In this document: positions 1-9,782 of the stretch, in pieces
Layout: each line of letters starts with the position of its first letter
Numbering within the stretch: position 1 is the stretch's first letter
Program-made: the position numbers and the translations under genes
Assembly (NCBI RefSeq): GCF_002294985.1
Contig: NZ_NSGE01000002.1
Location: forward strand, 248,001 to 312,000
Direction of reading: 5' to 3'
DNA from: Mesorhizobium sp. WSM3862
GTDB taxonomy: Bacteria; Pseudomonadota; Alphaproteobacteria; Rhizobiales; Rhizobiaceae
DNA length: 64,000 nucleotides
Notes under the pieces: generated by a model
Seen by the model: the letters and a program-made list of their open reading frames with translations, nothing else
Database searches by the model: none
Told to the model about the DNA's origin: nothing

Positions 1-400
1 GGTACCAACGCGCAGTCGCTGCCCTCGATTGGCCCGTCAATGCGAGGGTTCCTGTTGGGAACGATACGACGAAGGGCGATCCTTCGCACGAGGCGCCGCC
101 GGAGAGACTGTTGCCGATCAATGTCGGAATTCTGCCCACCAGCGCAATTTCGTCTATGGTGAGCCTACCGTCTGTAGTGGGTTTCCCGCAGAGATGATCG
201 TCTCCTCGGTCTTCCCGTAAATTTCGACTGAATGACCAAATAGAATGGCGTTGAAATCATCTGCCCGTGAGGCTGAGGAATGACAATTAGGGCGAGAGGG
301 TTTCTCAAGCTACTTCGCATTGGAGGGCGTTAGTCTTTTGGATGTGAAAGTGCCGCCGTATGTAGCCTTTGTGGATGGGCGATCGGGCTTGGCTCCGCGT
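1..400. other. Gene-free left edge
   Basis: I see no convincing gene here. The only open frame (about 63 codons, near 29-220, starting at TTG) has no recognisable domain and no ribosome binding site. The stretch lies downstream of the groEL terminator and may hold the end of a feature outside the window. Confidence 0.5.
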
Positions 401-429
401 CAAAGAAAAGGGCGGCATCGCTGCCGCCC
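401..429 (-). terminator. Intrinsic terminator of groESL
   Basis: Read on the minus strand, an 8-bp perfect GC-rich stem (GGGCGGCA with TGCCGCCC, four-base loop) is followed directly by a T-rich run (TTTTCTTT). It lies 28 bases beyond the groEL stop codon, as expected for a rho-independent terminator of the operon. Confidence 0.85.
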
Positions 430-456
430 CTCGACATTGTTGAGGTGGCGTGGACC

Positions 457-2151
<1,695 letters not shown>

Positions 2152-2174
2152 TCAGTTGATGGAGAGGCCGAAAT

Positions 2175-2471
2175 TCAGCCGATGATGCCCATGATGTCGG
2201 ATTCCTTCATGATCAGAAGGTCTTCGCCATTGAGCTTGACTTCAGTGCCCGACCACTTGCCGAACAGGATGCGGTCGCCGGCCTTGACGTCCAGGGGCAC
2301 GAGCTTGCCGCTCTCGTCGCGGGCGCCGGAACCGACGGCGATGATCTCGCCTTCCTGCGGCTTTTCCTTAGCCGTATCGGGGATGATGATCCCGCCCGCG
2401 GTCGTGGATTCGGATTCGACTCGACGAACGACCACGCGGTCATGCAGCGGCCGGAAATTCGACTTTGTCAT
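2175..2471 (-). CDS. groES: Co-chaperonin GroES (10 kDa)
   Basis: The product (98 aa) caps the GroEL ring as a heptamer. The N-terminus [14 protein letters not shown], the mobile-loop region [19 protein letters not shown] and the C-terminal [16 protein letters not shown] end are typical. It is the first gene of the operon, and the CIRCE operator lies about 50 bases upstream of its start. Length and sequence are ordinary for the family. Confidence 0.98.
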   Translation of the reverse strand: MTKSNFRPLHDRVVVRRVESESTTAGGIIIPDTAKEKPQEGEIIAVGSGARDESGKLVPLDVKAGDRILFGKWSGTEVKLNGEDLLIMKESDIMGIIG

Positions 2472-2522
2472 TTTGGATATCCCTGGTGCCGAGGTTGAAA
2501 GGTTCTCCGTTGCCGGAGCCGG

Positions 2523-2549
2523 TTAGCACTCGCCAGCGGGGAGTGCCAA
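2523..2549 (-). promoter_or_regulatory. CIRCE element (HrcA operator)
   Basis: TTAGCACTC and GAGTGCCAA flank a nine-base spacer, matching the CIRCE consensus TTAGCACTC-N9-GAGTGCTAA with one mismatch in the right arm. The site sits between the likely promoter and groES. HrcA is the known repressor for this element; hrcA itself is not in the window. Confidence 0.95.
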
Positions 2550-2991
2550 CGTGGCGGTGAGATAGGCTGTAGGTTCATCCTGGTCAAGACGGACGAGCGG
2601 ACAGCCGAAGAGCAAAAGATTTGGAATCGACACGGAAGCCCGGCCTCATTACGGGGCGCATCCCACTGCCTAAGCGGGTTTCGGCCGTCAGCTCGGGGTC
2701 GATTTTTGTGTCTTATTTGAAATGTGAAATTATGTGAAATTACGGCCGAGCCGTCGGCCGCATCCACAAATTGGGTCGCAACGAGCGCTCATCGCTTCGG
2801 CAGGCACTTGCAGAAGGCGCTCTGAGAGTACTCCCCGTTCTCGATGGGATCCCGTTTTTCGATGGGAATGGCACCCGGCTGTTATGTCTCATGCCGTCGC
2901 ATGCTGTCTAAATCAATAGCATCCTGCATGAGGGGCTTTTTGGCGGGTAAGTTCTGAAATTCGCTCTAAATCATTGATTTTGTTGAGGAAC
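2550..2991. other. Intergenic stretch without recognised gene
   Basis: About 440 bases lie between the groES regulatory region and the tRNA. The open frames here lack start signals and domain features. A short direct repeat TCGATGGGA occurs twice near 2840-2870. I see no further feature; the groE promoter presumably lies near its left end. Confidence 0.5.
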
Positions 2992-3081
2992 TGGCGGAGA
3001 GAGCGGGATTCGAACCCGCGTTACGGTTTCCCGTAAACACACTTTCCAGGCGTGCGCCTTCAACCACTCGGCCACCTCTCC
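2992..3081 (-). tRNA. tRNA-Ser (anticodon GGA)
   Basis: Read on the minus strand, the sequence folds as a class II tRNA. The 5' arm GGAGAGG pairs with the 3' arm TCTCTCC, followed by discriminator G and an encoded CCA. The D arm is GTGGCCGAGTGG, the anticodon loop CTGGAAA gives anticodon GGA (3045-3047), and there is a long variable arm. The T arm GCGGGTTCGAATCCCGC is canonical. Serine identity follows from the anticodon and the long variable arm. Confidence 0.97.
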
Positions 3082-3484
3082 GTCTTGCATGTCGCGTCGG
3101 CCGGTTTCGCCGCGCGGGTTGGGGAGATGCATCTCCCTCGGGAAGGCCTCTCGGCCTAAATTTGGGGTGCCTTCAACCGGCAGGCAACCCTTTCCCGGCA
3201 CCTCTAGCCGTCTAGGCAAAACAGGCGCGGGGCTCATCTAGTCGATCCTAAAGCGAATGCCAAGTCATTCCGTGGCTTTTGCCGTGGATGGCGCGAAAGC
3301 TGCTCCGGTGGCCTGCCATGCAGCCGAATGCTGTGCACAGGCTGGCCGGCGCGGTTTCCCGCGCTTGACTTCGGCCCTGGCCGCCTGTCGACTGTCTCAG
3401 GCGTTTGTTTCGTGCACTTCCGGACGGAAAACCACGACGCAGTTCCCGGAACTGCTTGGGCTTTGCGAGGGGCATTGTCCTGAC
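3082..3484. other. Intergenic stretch, no gene called
   Basis: The open frame of the next gene extends back to 3257, but the residues encoded before 3485 (CHAAECCAQAGRRGF and similar) look like out-of-gene translation, so the region is left non-coding. A perfect 16-bp palindrome GGGAGATGCATCTCCC lies at 3122-3137, just upstream of the tRNA 5' end. Confidence 0.45.
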
Positions 3485-4186
3485 ATGGCATCGATCAACC
3501 CGCAGCCCGCGACCCGGCCCGACAGCGGGCTCTCCGTCATCCCCGTGGCGTGGCTGATCATCGTCATGGGGTTATCGGCCTATGGCCTGATCTCGAACTG
3601 GCGGCTGATCGGAGACTTCAATCTGCCGGAAAGCGTGCTCTTCCTGATCTATGGCGAGCTGACCGGCGGCGTCGTGACCATTCTGTGGGGGCTTTACCTG
3701 CTCGGCCTCGCCTTCAACCGGTCGGCGCGTTTCCCGCGTCACTATACGATCTGGCAAGTCGCCATCATCCTTTGGCTCGTCGTGCGTCAGGCCTACACGC
3801 TTCTTGTGCCCGGTTTCGACTTCTCGGCCGAAGCGCTGGGCTTCACGGTCGCCGAGATCGCCATCGGCCTGCTCTGCATCTACCTCTTGCGGCGCGGCGG
3901 CGGCGCCGACACGGTGTATGCCAATCCCGAGGCCGAACGCCCGCCGCTCCTGGTCTCGCTCGTCGCCGCGTTGCTCGGCATCATTCTTGGCGGCGCCATC
4001 GGCGCCTGCATCGGATTTTTCGCGGGGTCGCTAATCGCCGACGCCACCCATATGAGCTGCTTCGAGGGCGCCTGCGGGTTTTTTGCTGTCTTCATCGGCT
4101 TGGGCGGCCTGATCATCGGCGCCATCGGCGGCGGGATTTTCGCCATCTGGCGCGTCAACCGGCGCAAACCGGCGCGGAGCACCTAA
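3485..4186 (+). CDS. Multi-pass inner-membrane protein
   Basis: A membrane protein of 233 aa of unknown function. Hydrophobic segments start near residues 14 (VAWLIIVMGLSAYGLI), 45, 83, 105, 145 and 185, suggesting about six to seven spans. The last is followed by a positively charged tail (WRVNRRKPARST). The N-terminal half, with an FPR.Y-type loop between spans, resembles DUF2569-like proteins, but this is a weak recollection. The start at 3485 is chosen because the protein-like hydrophobic pattern begins there. A GAGGGG sequence lies 12 bases upstream, which is a long spacing. The next gene follows on the same strand after 91 bases. Confidence 0.65.
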   Translation: MASINPQPATRPDSGLSVIPVAWLIIVMGLSAYGLISNWRLIGDFNLPESVLFLIYGELTGGVVTILWGLYLLGLAFNRSARFPRHYTIWQVAIILWLVVRQAYTLLVPGFDFSAEALGFTVAEIAIGLLCIYLLRRGGGADTVYANPEAERPPLLVSLVAALLGIILGGAIGACIGFFAGSLIADATHMSCFEGACGFFAVFIGLGGLIIGAIGGGIFAIWRVNRRKPARST

Positions 4187-4277
4187 CTCAAAATCACGTG
4201 TCGCGATTGCGTGGCGGTTGTGCACGCTCTATGTCGTTTGGCGGGGCAGACGGGAGTTTTCCCGGGGAGTGCGTTGG

Positions 4278-4598
4278 ATGCTGCGTTTCATCTTTCGGCT
4301 GGCGGCTATGGTTGCGTTGTCGATTTCTGTCATCATGGCGGTGATCGACACCACGCGCTCCGTCGCGGCGTCGGCGCCGGTCATGACGCCGCTCAACGCA
4401 AGCTGGCTGGCGGTATCGCCCGACACGCGCGCCGCGTTCGAGACCTATGTGCGCGCCAAGGCCAGTCCGCTGGTCTGGGACGGGATCATCGCCTGGGTGC
4501 TCGGCCAGCCGGGATTCGCCGTGTTCGCGGTATTGGCGTTCCTGCTCTACGCCCTCGGCTACCGCCGGCGGCGCCACGAATTCGCCCCGACCAACTGA
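4278..4598 (+). CDS. Small two-span membrane protein
   Basis: A 106-aa protein with an N-terminal signal-like or transmembrane helix (FRLAAMVALSISVIMAVID), a central soluble stretch of about 45 residues (roughly 30-75) and a second helix (GFAVFAVLAFLLYALGY), ending in an arginine-rich tail. I do not recognise a family. Start 4278 is preferred over the upstream 4218 because GGGGAG lies eight bases before it and the helix then sits at the N-terminus. It probably lies in the same transcript as the preceding membrane protein. Confidence 0.65.
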   Translation: MLRFIFRLAAMVALSISVIMAVIDTTRSVAASAPVMTPLNASWLAVSPDTRAAFETYVRAKASPLVWDGIIAWVLGQPGFAVFAVLAFLLYALGYRRRRHEFAPTN

Positions 4599-4646
4599 CG
4601 CGGACTCCGCCCGAAACGGTCGGCCTTCACGCTTTTTCCAACAGGT

Positions 4647-4670
4647 CAAAATTCCACGTGAATTTTGTTT
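4647..4670 (+). promoter_or_regulatory. AT-rich hairpin: terminator or operator
   Basis: A perfect 8-bp inverted repeat, CAAAATTC and GAATTTTG, flanks a five-base loop and is followed by TTT. It lies between the small membrane protein gene and bmpA. It could end the upstream transcript or be an operator for the nucleoside transporter; the sequence alone does not decide. Confidence 0.45.
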
Positions 4671-4795
4671 CGGGCCGTGCCAGATTGGCCGCGAGCGGGA
4701 GGGGCATACACTTCCTGCCTGACGTCGCATGCCTGCCGGAGGACCGGGCAGGGTTTGCGGTGCAAACGGAAAATAACCGACAGGGTGTGGATCAC

Positions 4796-5785
4796 ATGAA
4801 ACGTATCGTTCTCGGCCTCCTGGCCGCAACCGCAATGGTTCTCCCGGCCTTCGCCGCGGATGTCCAGCCGGCCATCCTCTACGATCTCGGCGGCAAGTTC
4901 GACAAATCCTTCAACGAGGCTGCATATAACGGCGCCGAGAAATTCAAGAAGGAAACCGGCGTCGCTTATGTCGAGTTCGAAGTCTCCAACGCTTCGCAGC
5001 GCGAGCAGGCGCTGCGCCGCTTCGCCGAGGACGGCCGCAACCCGATCGTGATGGCCGGCTTTGCCTGGGAAGATGCGCTGAAGAAGGTCGCGGCCGAATA
5101 TACCGACCTCAACTTCGCCATCATCGACGATGCCGTCGACCTGCCCAATGTCCGCTCGCTGGTGTTCAAGGAGAACGAAGGCTCCTACCTCGTCGGCATT
5201 CTGGCTGCGATGGCGTCGAAGTCGAAGAAGGTCGGCTTCGTCGGCGGCATGGACATCCCGCTGATCCGCAAGTTTGAATGCGGCTATGTCGGCGGCGCCA
5301 AGTCTGCCGGGGCCACCGAGGTCATCCAGAACATGACCGGCGATACCCCGGCCGCCTGGAACGACCCCGCCAAGGGCGGCGAGATCGCCAAGACGCAGAT
5401 CGATCAGGGCGCGGACGTCGTCTATGCCGCGGCCGGCGGCACCGGCGTCGGCGTGCTGCAGGCGGCCGCGGATGCCGGCAAGCTCGGCATCGGCGTCGAT
5501 TCCAACCAGAACGGCCTGCAGCCCGGCAAGGTGCTGACCTCGATGATGAAGCGCGTCGACGTTGCCGTCTACAATGCTTTCATGGACGGCAAGAACGGCA
5601 CCTTCAAGGGCGGCGTCGAAAATCTCGGCCTCAAGGAAGGCGGTGTCGACTACGCCATGGACGACAACAACAAGGCGCTGGTGACGGATGAAATGAAGGC
5701 GGCCGTCGAAAAGGCCAAGGCCGACATTATTGCCGGCAAGGTCCAGGTGCACGACTACACCACCGACAACAACTGCCCGTATTGA
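4796..5785 (+). CDS. bmpA: BMP-family nucleoside-binding lipoprotein-like protein
   Basis: A periplasmic substrate-binding protein (329 aa) of the BMP/Med family, which feeds purine and other nucleosides to an ABC importer. The signal peptide MKRIVLGLLAATAMVLPAFAA is cleaved near residue 20; there is no lipobox cysteine. The family segment YDLGGKFDKSFNEAAYNGAE near 25-45 and the KVGFVGGMDIPLI segment near 140 are clear. The cognate ATPase and permeases lie 1.3 kb downstream, separated by unrelated genes, and nucleoside salvage enzymes follow them. That context supports a nucleoside rather than an autoinducer or lipid ligand. A good terminator follows the gene, so it can be transcribed separately and in excess over the transporter. 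Confidence 0.93.
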   Translation: MKRIVLGLLAATAMVLPAFAADVQPAILYDLGGKFDKSFNEAAYNGAEKFKKETGVAYVEFEVSNASQREQALRRFAEDGRNPIVMAGFAWEDALKKVAAEYTDLNFAIIDDAVDLPNVRSLVFKENEGSYLVGILAAMASKSKKVGFVGGMDIPLIRKFECGYVGGAKSAGATEVIQNMTGDTPAAWNDPAKGGEIAKTQIDQGADVVYAAAGGTGVGVLQAAADAGKLGIGVDSNQNGLQPGKVLTSMMKRVDVAVYNAFMDGKNGTFKGGVENLGLKEGGVDYAMDDNNKALVTDEMKAAVEKAKADIIAGKVQVHDYTTDNNCPY

Positions 5786-5811
5786 TCGGCAACTGAACGA
5801 GGCTTCTTCGA

Positions 5812-5842
5812 CCGCCGGGCTTTCGCCCGGCGGTTTGTTTTT
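5812..5842 (+). terminator. Intrinsic terminator of bmpA
   Basis: A 9-bp perfect stem (CCGCCGGGC with GCCCGGCGG, loop TTTC) is followed by TTTGTTTTT. It lies 27 bases after the bmpA stop. Confidence 0.93.
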
Positions 5843-5854
5843 CGGACCAGCATC

Positions 5855-6300
5855 ATGCAACCGATTATCGAAGCCATGACGGAGCGCGATGTCGAGGCGA
5901 TCGCCAAGCTGCGCCTTGCCGCCTTCTTTGAGGGCACCGGCCGGACGCTCGCAGAGGATATTGCGGGACTTCGCCGGCTGATCGCAGGCGACGGGTTCGA
6001 GGCGGCTGTCGTCGCCCGCCTCGGCGGCCCGCCGATCGGAAGCTGCCTCTTCGTCCGCAACGAGATCGACCCGGCGCATGATGGCTCGCCGGGCTTGTTG
6101 TTGACAAGGCGTATCGAGGCCAGGGCGTTGGCTCGGCGCTGGTCAGGGCCATAGAAGGCCACGCCGCGTCGGCCGGCGTTAACCGGCTCTATCTCTACAC
6201 CTGGCAGGCACGATCTTTCTACGAAGCGCTTGGCTGGACTGCCACGGAAGCTTTCGAGCAGGAGGGCGAGCCGATGCTTCTGATGTCGTGCGCCCTATAG
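5855..6300 (+). pseudogene. Frameshifted GNAT acetyltransferase
   Basis: The frame starting at 5855 (MQPIIEAMTERDVEAI) encodes the N-terminal half of a GNAT N-acetyltransferase up to about HDG at 6082. The C-terminal half continues in a different frame. There WLAGLVVDKAYRGQGVGSAL gives the acetyl-CoA-binding motif A (RGQGVG), and YLYTWQARSFYEALGW plus the tail follow, ending in TAG at 6298-6300. The frame change is the size of a deletion of 1 mod 3. GNAT relatives usually read HDL.PWLAGL here, so a loss of about ten bases is likely. As written, the N-terminal reading ends at 6154 without the cofactor site. A sequencing error is the alternative. Confidence 0.85.
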
Positions 6301-6702
6301 CGTGCCGGCGAGATAGCCCAGCGCGAAGGCGGCCGCCAGGGCGAGCGCGATAGCCAGGCCGAGCCGGTCGCCAAGGGAATGCAGGCCGACGCCATAAGGC
6401 TTGCGCTCGATCTTGTTGATCACGATCGGCTGCGGCTTCGCATCGCCCTTGTCCAGCCCGGCAAACCGCATTTGCGGCAATTCGCCAAGCCGGCGCTGGA
6501 TAAGCTGCCAGCGCTCATCCGAAGCCGTGGCCGACGCTCCCTGCGGCTCCAAAGCACGCATGCGCTCGGCAAGCCGCAGCACCGCGTCGCGAAAGGCGGG
6601 ATCGATCTGTAGGTCGCGCTCGGCGCGAGCGCGCTCCCGTTCGTCCATCAGGCCGAAGACATAGTCGCCGGCCCTTGCGATGCGGTCTCCTTCACCGGCC
6701 AT
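6295..6702 (-). CDS. Orphan anti-sigma-factor-like membrane protein
   Basis: A 135-aa protein. Its N-terminus, IARAGDYVFGLMDERERARAE followed by DPAFRDAVLRLAERMRAL, resembles the sigma-binding N-terminal domain of zinc-less anti-sigma factors of the RskA type. A single hydrophobic segment (GLAIALALAAAFALGYLAG) closes the protein, so there is no periplasmic sensing domain. No ECF sigma gene is adjacent, which is unusual because the two are normally co-transcribed. The start at 6702 is chosen because the conserved domain begins there; the longer frame to 6855 would overlap slyX. Its stop overlaps the end of the convergent acetyltransferase remnant by six bases. Function is inferred from similarity only. 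Confidence 0.6.
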   Translation of the reverse strand: MAGEGDRIARAGDYVFGLMDERERARAERDLQIDPAFRDAVLRLAERMRALEPQGASATASDERWQLIQRRLGELPQMRFAGLDKGDAKPQPIVINKIERKPYGVGLHSLGDRLGLAIALALAAAFALGYLAGTL

Positions 6703-6740
6703 GACCGTTCTCCTCGAACTCGCTCGCTCCCCCTGCAGGC

Positions 6741-6953
6741 TCAGTAGTGCGGCGGCTTGGTCACCGGCACGTCGGGAGCGGCCTGCTCCTCCAGGGCCAA
6801 GAATCGGTCGGCAAGGGCGGCCAGCTTGCGTTCCATGCGCTCGATCACCGTCCACTGCTCGGCGATCTGGCCGGACAGTTCCTCGATCGTCTTTTCCTGC
6901 TCGGCGGCGCGGATTTCCAGCGTCGTCAGCCGATCGTCAGGCATCGTCATCAT
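6741..6953 (-). CDS. slyX: SlyX family protein
   Basis: A 70-aa coiled-coil protein. The heptad-rich segment LEIRAAEQEKTIEELSG to MERKLAALADR and the C-terminal PPHY are hallmarks of SlyX. The biochemical role of SlyX is not established. Methionines at 6953, 6950 and 6944 are all possible starts; the upstream extension to 7049 is not SlyX-like. It lies upstream of the anti-sigma-like gene on the same strand with a 38-base gap, and divergent from the nucleoside ABC operon that begins at 7113. Confidence 0.88.
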   Translation of the reverse strand: MMTMPDDRLTTLEIRAAEQEKTIEELSGQIAEQWTVIERMERKLAALADRFLALEEQAAPDVPVTKPPHY

Positions 6954-7112
6954 CCCGGTCTCTGTGAATGTGAAGCTCCCGGCCACCTTCGAAATTGACA
7001 AGCGCGGGGGGATTTGTCGAGAGTGAATGGCGTTTCGGCCAATTGGCACGGGCGGGGCATCATGCTAGGCATTTTGACCAAGCGATAAAAAATAACGAGT
7101 GGGACAGGCTGC

Positions 7113-8645
7113 ATGGCGCAAGCCGCAATCGAGCTCATAGGCATCAACAAGAGTTTTGGCGCCGTGCGCGCCAACCGCGACATCAACCTGGAAGTCACGC
7201 GCGGCACCATCCATGGCATTGTCGGGGAGAACGGCGCAGGCAAATCGACGCTGATGTCGATCCTCTATGGCTTCTACCAAGCCGACAGCGGCGAAATCCG
7301 CGTGGCGGGCAAGCCGGTGTCGATCAACACCCCAAACGACGCGATAGCGCTCGGCATCGGCATGGTGCACCAACATTTCATGCTGGTCGACAATTTCACG
7401 GTGCTGGAGAACGTCATCCTCGGCGCCGAGACCGACGCGCTGTTGAAGAGCAGCATCGCCAAGGCGCGCTCCGAACTCGAACGACTGGAGCGCGAATACG
7501 GCCTCGAGGTCGATCCCGACGCCATCATCGAGGAATTGCCGGTCGGCCTGCAGCAGCGCGTCGAGATCCTCAAGGCGCTCTATCGCGGCGCCGAGATCCT
7601 GATCCTCGACGAGCCGACAGGGGTTTTGACGCCAGCCGAGGCCGACCATCTGTTCCGCATCCTCAAGCAGCTGAAGGAACAGGGAAAAACGGTGGTGCTC
7701 ATCACCCACAAGCTGCGCGAGATCATGGCCGTTACCGACACGGTCTCGGTGATGCGCCAGGGGACCATGGTGGCGACCAGGGTGACCAGGGAAACGACGG
7801 TCGGCGAATTGGCCGAACTGATGGTCGGCCGGCGCGTGCTCTTGCGGGTGGAGAAGGGCCAGTCGGAGACCGGTGCGATAAAACTCTCGGTCAAGAACCT
7901 GACGGTCAAGGATTCACGCGGCGTCACCATGGTCGACGACGTCTCCTTCGACGTCCGCGGCGGCGAGATCGTCGGCATCGCCGGCGTGGCCGGCAACGGC
8001 CAGTCGGAGCTGCTCGAGGCGATCTCCGGCATCCGGCACGCCGTCTCGGGCGAGGTCATGCTCGAAGGCAAGCCAATCGAGCTGACCGGCAAGGCCGATC
8101 CCGGCGAATTGCGCGACCGCGGTCTCGCCCATGTGCCGGAAGACCGCCACCATGTCGGGCTGGTGCTCGCCTTTGAGGAGAACGAGAACTCGATCCTCGG
8201 CTATCACGACGACGAGCGCTATCTCAAGGGACCGTTCCTGAACGTCGATGCCATCATGGCCGACGCGAAGGACAAGATCGAGAAATACGACATCCGTCCC
8301 GCCAATCCGCGGCTGAAGACCGCAAATTTCTCCGGCGGCAACCAGCAGAAGATCGTGCTGGCCAGGGAGATGGAGCAGGATCCCGGCGTGCTGATCGTCG
8401 GCCAGCCGACGCGCGGCGTCGACGTCGGCGCCATCGAATTCATCCACAAGCGGCTGATCGCCATGCGCGATCAGGGCAAGGCGGTGCTGGTCGTGTCGGT
8501 CGAGCTCGACGAGATCCGCTCGCTGTCCGACCGCATCCTGGTAATGTTCGCCGGCCGCATCGTCGGCGAACGCGGACCGGAAGCGACGGAAGGCGAGCTT
8601 GGCCTCTTGATGGCCGGTGTCGAGCACCAGGAGGCCGCCGAATGA
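7113..8645 (+). CDS. nupA: Nucleoside ABC transporter, ATPase with two domains
   Basis: A 510-aa cytoplasmic ATPase with two fused ABC domains, the arrangement of RbsA/NupO-type importers. The first domain has Walker A GENGAGKST near 38-46, signature-like VGLQQRVEILKAL near 147 and Walker B LILDEPTG. The second has a degenerate Walker A (GVAGNGQSELLEAI near 290) and an intact signature FSGGNQQKIVLAREM near 405. Degeneracy of the second P-loop is normal for the family. It starts a tightly packed operon: its stop overlaps the first permease start (ATGA), and the second permease and three salvage genes follow. It powers the uptake initiated by the BMP-type binding protein at 4796. Confidence 0.95.
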   Translation: MAQAAIELIGINKSFGAVRANRDINLEVTRGTIHGIVGENGAGKSTLMSILYGFYQADSGEIRVAGKPVSINTPNDAIALGIGMVHQHFMLVDNFTVLENVILGAETDALLKSSIAKARSELERLEREYGLEVDPDAIIEELPVGLQQRVEILKALYRGAEILILDEPTGVLTPAEADHLFRILKQLKEQGKTVVLITHKLREIMAVTDTVSVMRQGTMVATRVTRETTVGELAELMVGRRVLLRVEKGQSETGAIKLSVKNLTVKDSRGVTMVDDVSFDVRGGEIVGIAGVAGNGQSELLEAISGIRHAVSGEVMLEGKPIELTGKADPGELRDRGLAHVPEDRHHVGLVLAFEENENSILGYHDDERYLKGPFLNVDAIMADAKDKIEKYDIRPANPRLKTANFSGGNQQKIVLAREMEQDPGVLIVGQPTRGVDVGAIEFIHKRLIAMRDQGKAVLVVSVELDEIRSLSDRILVMFAGRIVGERGPEATEGELGLLMAGVEHQEAAE

Positions 8646-9781
8646 GCACGCCTTACGCCAAGCTGCCGGCCTGGGCCGACTATGGGTTGATTCCGTTGAT
8701 CAACCTGTCGGTTGCTTTCATCGTCGCGGGCTTCGTCGTCATGCTGGTCGGCGAAAATCCGTTCCGCGCCGCCGTCATCCTGGTCGAAGGCGCTTTCGGC
8801 AAGGGCACAGGCATCGCCTTCACCTTGTTCTATGCCACGACCTTCATCTTCACCGGGCTGTCGGTGGCGGTGGCGGCGCATTGCAGCCTGTTCAACATCG
8901 GCACCGAAGGCCAGGCCTATATCGGCGGCCTCGGCATCGCGCTCGTCTGCCTGAGCTTCGACAGCGTCCTGCCCTGGTGGCTGATATTTCCGATGGCGAT
9001 CGTCGCCGCGGCGGCGTTCGGCGCGCTCTGGGGTTTCATCCCGGCCTACCTGCAGGCCAAGCGTGGCTCGCACATCGTCATCACCACCATCATGTTCAAC
9101 TTCATTGCCGCCTCGGTGATGGTGTATCTACTGGTCGGTCCGCTGAAGCCGGTCGGATCGCAGGCCCCGCAGACACGCAATTTCCTGGCCGGCGCGGAAT
9201 TGCCGAAGCTCAACTGGATGATCGAATTGTTCGGCGCCAAGATCCGCTCGGCGCCGCTCAACATCTGCTTCCTGCTGGCGCTGGCGATGGCGTTCCTGGT
9301 CTGGCTGCTGATCTGGCGCACCAAGCTCGGCTACGAGATGCGCACCTACGGCCATAGTCCGAAAGCGGCGCGCTATGCCGGCATTTCGGAAACCCGCATC
9401 ATCCTCACCGCGATGATGATCTCGGGCGCGCTGGCTGGCATGATGGCGCTCAACCCCGTGATGGGCGACCAGCACAATGTGGCGATCGATTTCGTCTCGG
9501 GCGCCGGCTATGTCGGCATCGCGGTCGCGCTGATGGGCAGGCTGCATCCGGTCGGCATCGTGCTGGCGGCGATCCTGTTCGGCATGCTCTACCAGGGCGG
9601 AGCCGAGCTTGCCTTCGAGATGCCGGCGATCAGCCGCGACATGATCGTCATCATTCAAGGGTTGGTCATCCTCTTCGCCGGCGCGCTGGAGCATATGTTC
9701 AGGCCCTATATTCAGGCGCTGTTCGCATCGGTCAGCCCCAAATCGGTCGGCATGCAGGCGGTCAAGGGGAAGGGGGCCTGA
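8642..9781 (+). CDS. nupB: Nucleoside ABC transporter permease 1
   Basis: A permease of 379 aa of the branched-chain/BMP-linked type (BPD_transp_2). The hydrophobic segments start near 17 (LIPLINLSVAFIVAGFVVML), and the conserved regions GTEGQAYIGGLGIAL near 95 and YAGISETRIILTAMMISGALAGMMAL near 240-265 are present. It overlaps the ATPase stop by four bases and is followed one base later by the second permease. The pair is homologous to NupP and NupQ of Bacillus. Its substrate is inferred from the salvage genes downstream. Confidence 0.94.
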   Translation: MSTPYAKLPAWADYGLIPLINLSVAFIVAGFVVMLVGENPFRAAVILVEGAFGKGTGIAFTLFYATTFIFTGLSVAVAAHCSLFNIGTEGQAYIGGLGIALVCLSFDSVLPWWLIFPMAIVAAAAFGALWGFIPAYLQAKRGSHIVITTIMFNFIAASVMVYLLVGPLKPVGSQAPQTRNFLAGAELPKLNWMIELFGAKIRSAPLNICFLLALAMAFLVWLLIWRTKLGYEMRTYGHSPKAARYAGISETRIILTAMMISGALAGMMALNPVMGDQHNVAIDFVSGAGYVGIAVALMGRLHPVGIVLAAILFGMLYQGGAELAFEMPAISRDMIVIIQGLVILFAGALEHMFRPYIQALFASVSPKSVGMQAVKGKGA

Positions 9782-9782
9782 G

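Noticed and set aside
29..220. 63-codon frame at the left edge
   Set aside because: It starts at TTG without a ribosome binding site and shows no family resemblance.
3257..3484. N-terminal extension of the membrane protein at 3485
   Set aside because: The added residues are Cys/Ala/Arg-rich and unlike the following membrane protein, so the later start was preferred.
4646..6079. 477-codon open frame antisense to bmpA
   Set aside because: The plus-strand bmpA is unmistakable; the antisense product shows only low-complexity Asp/Ala/His-rich sequence.
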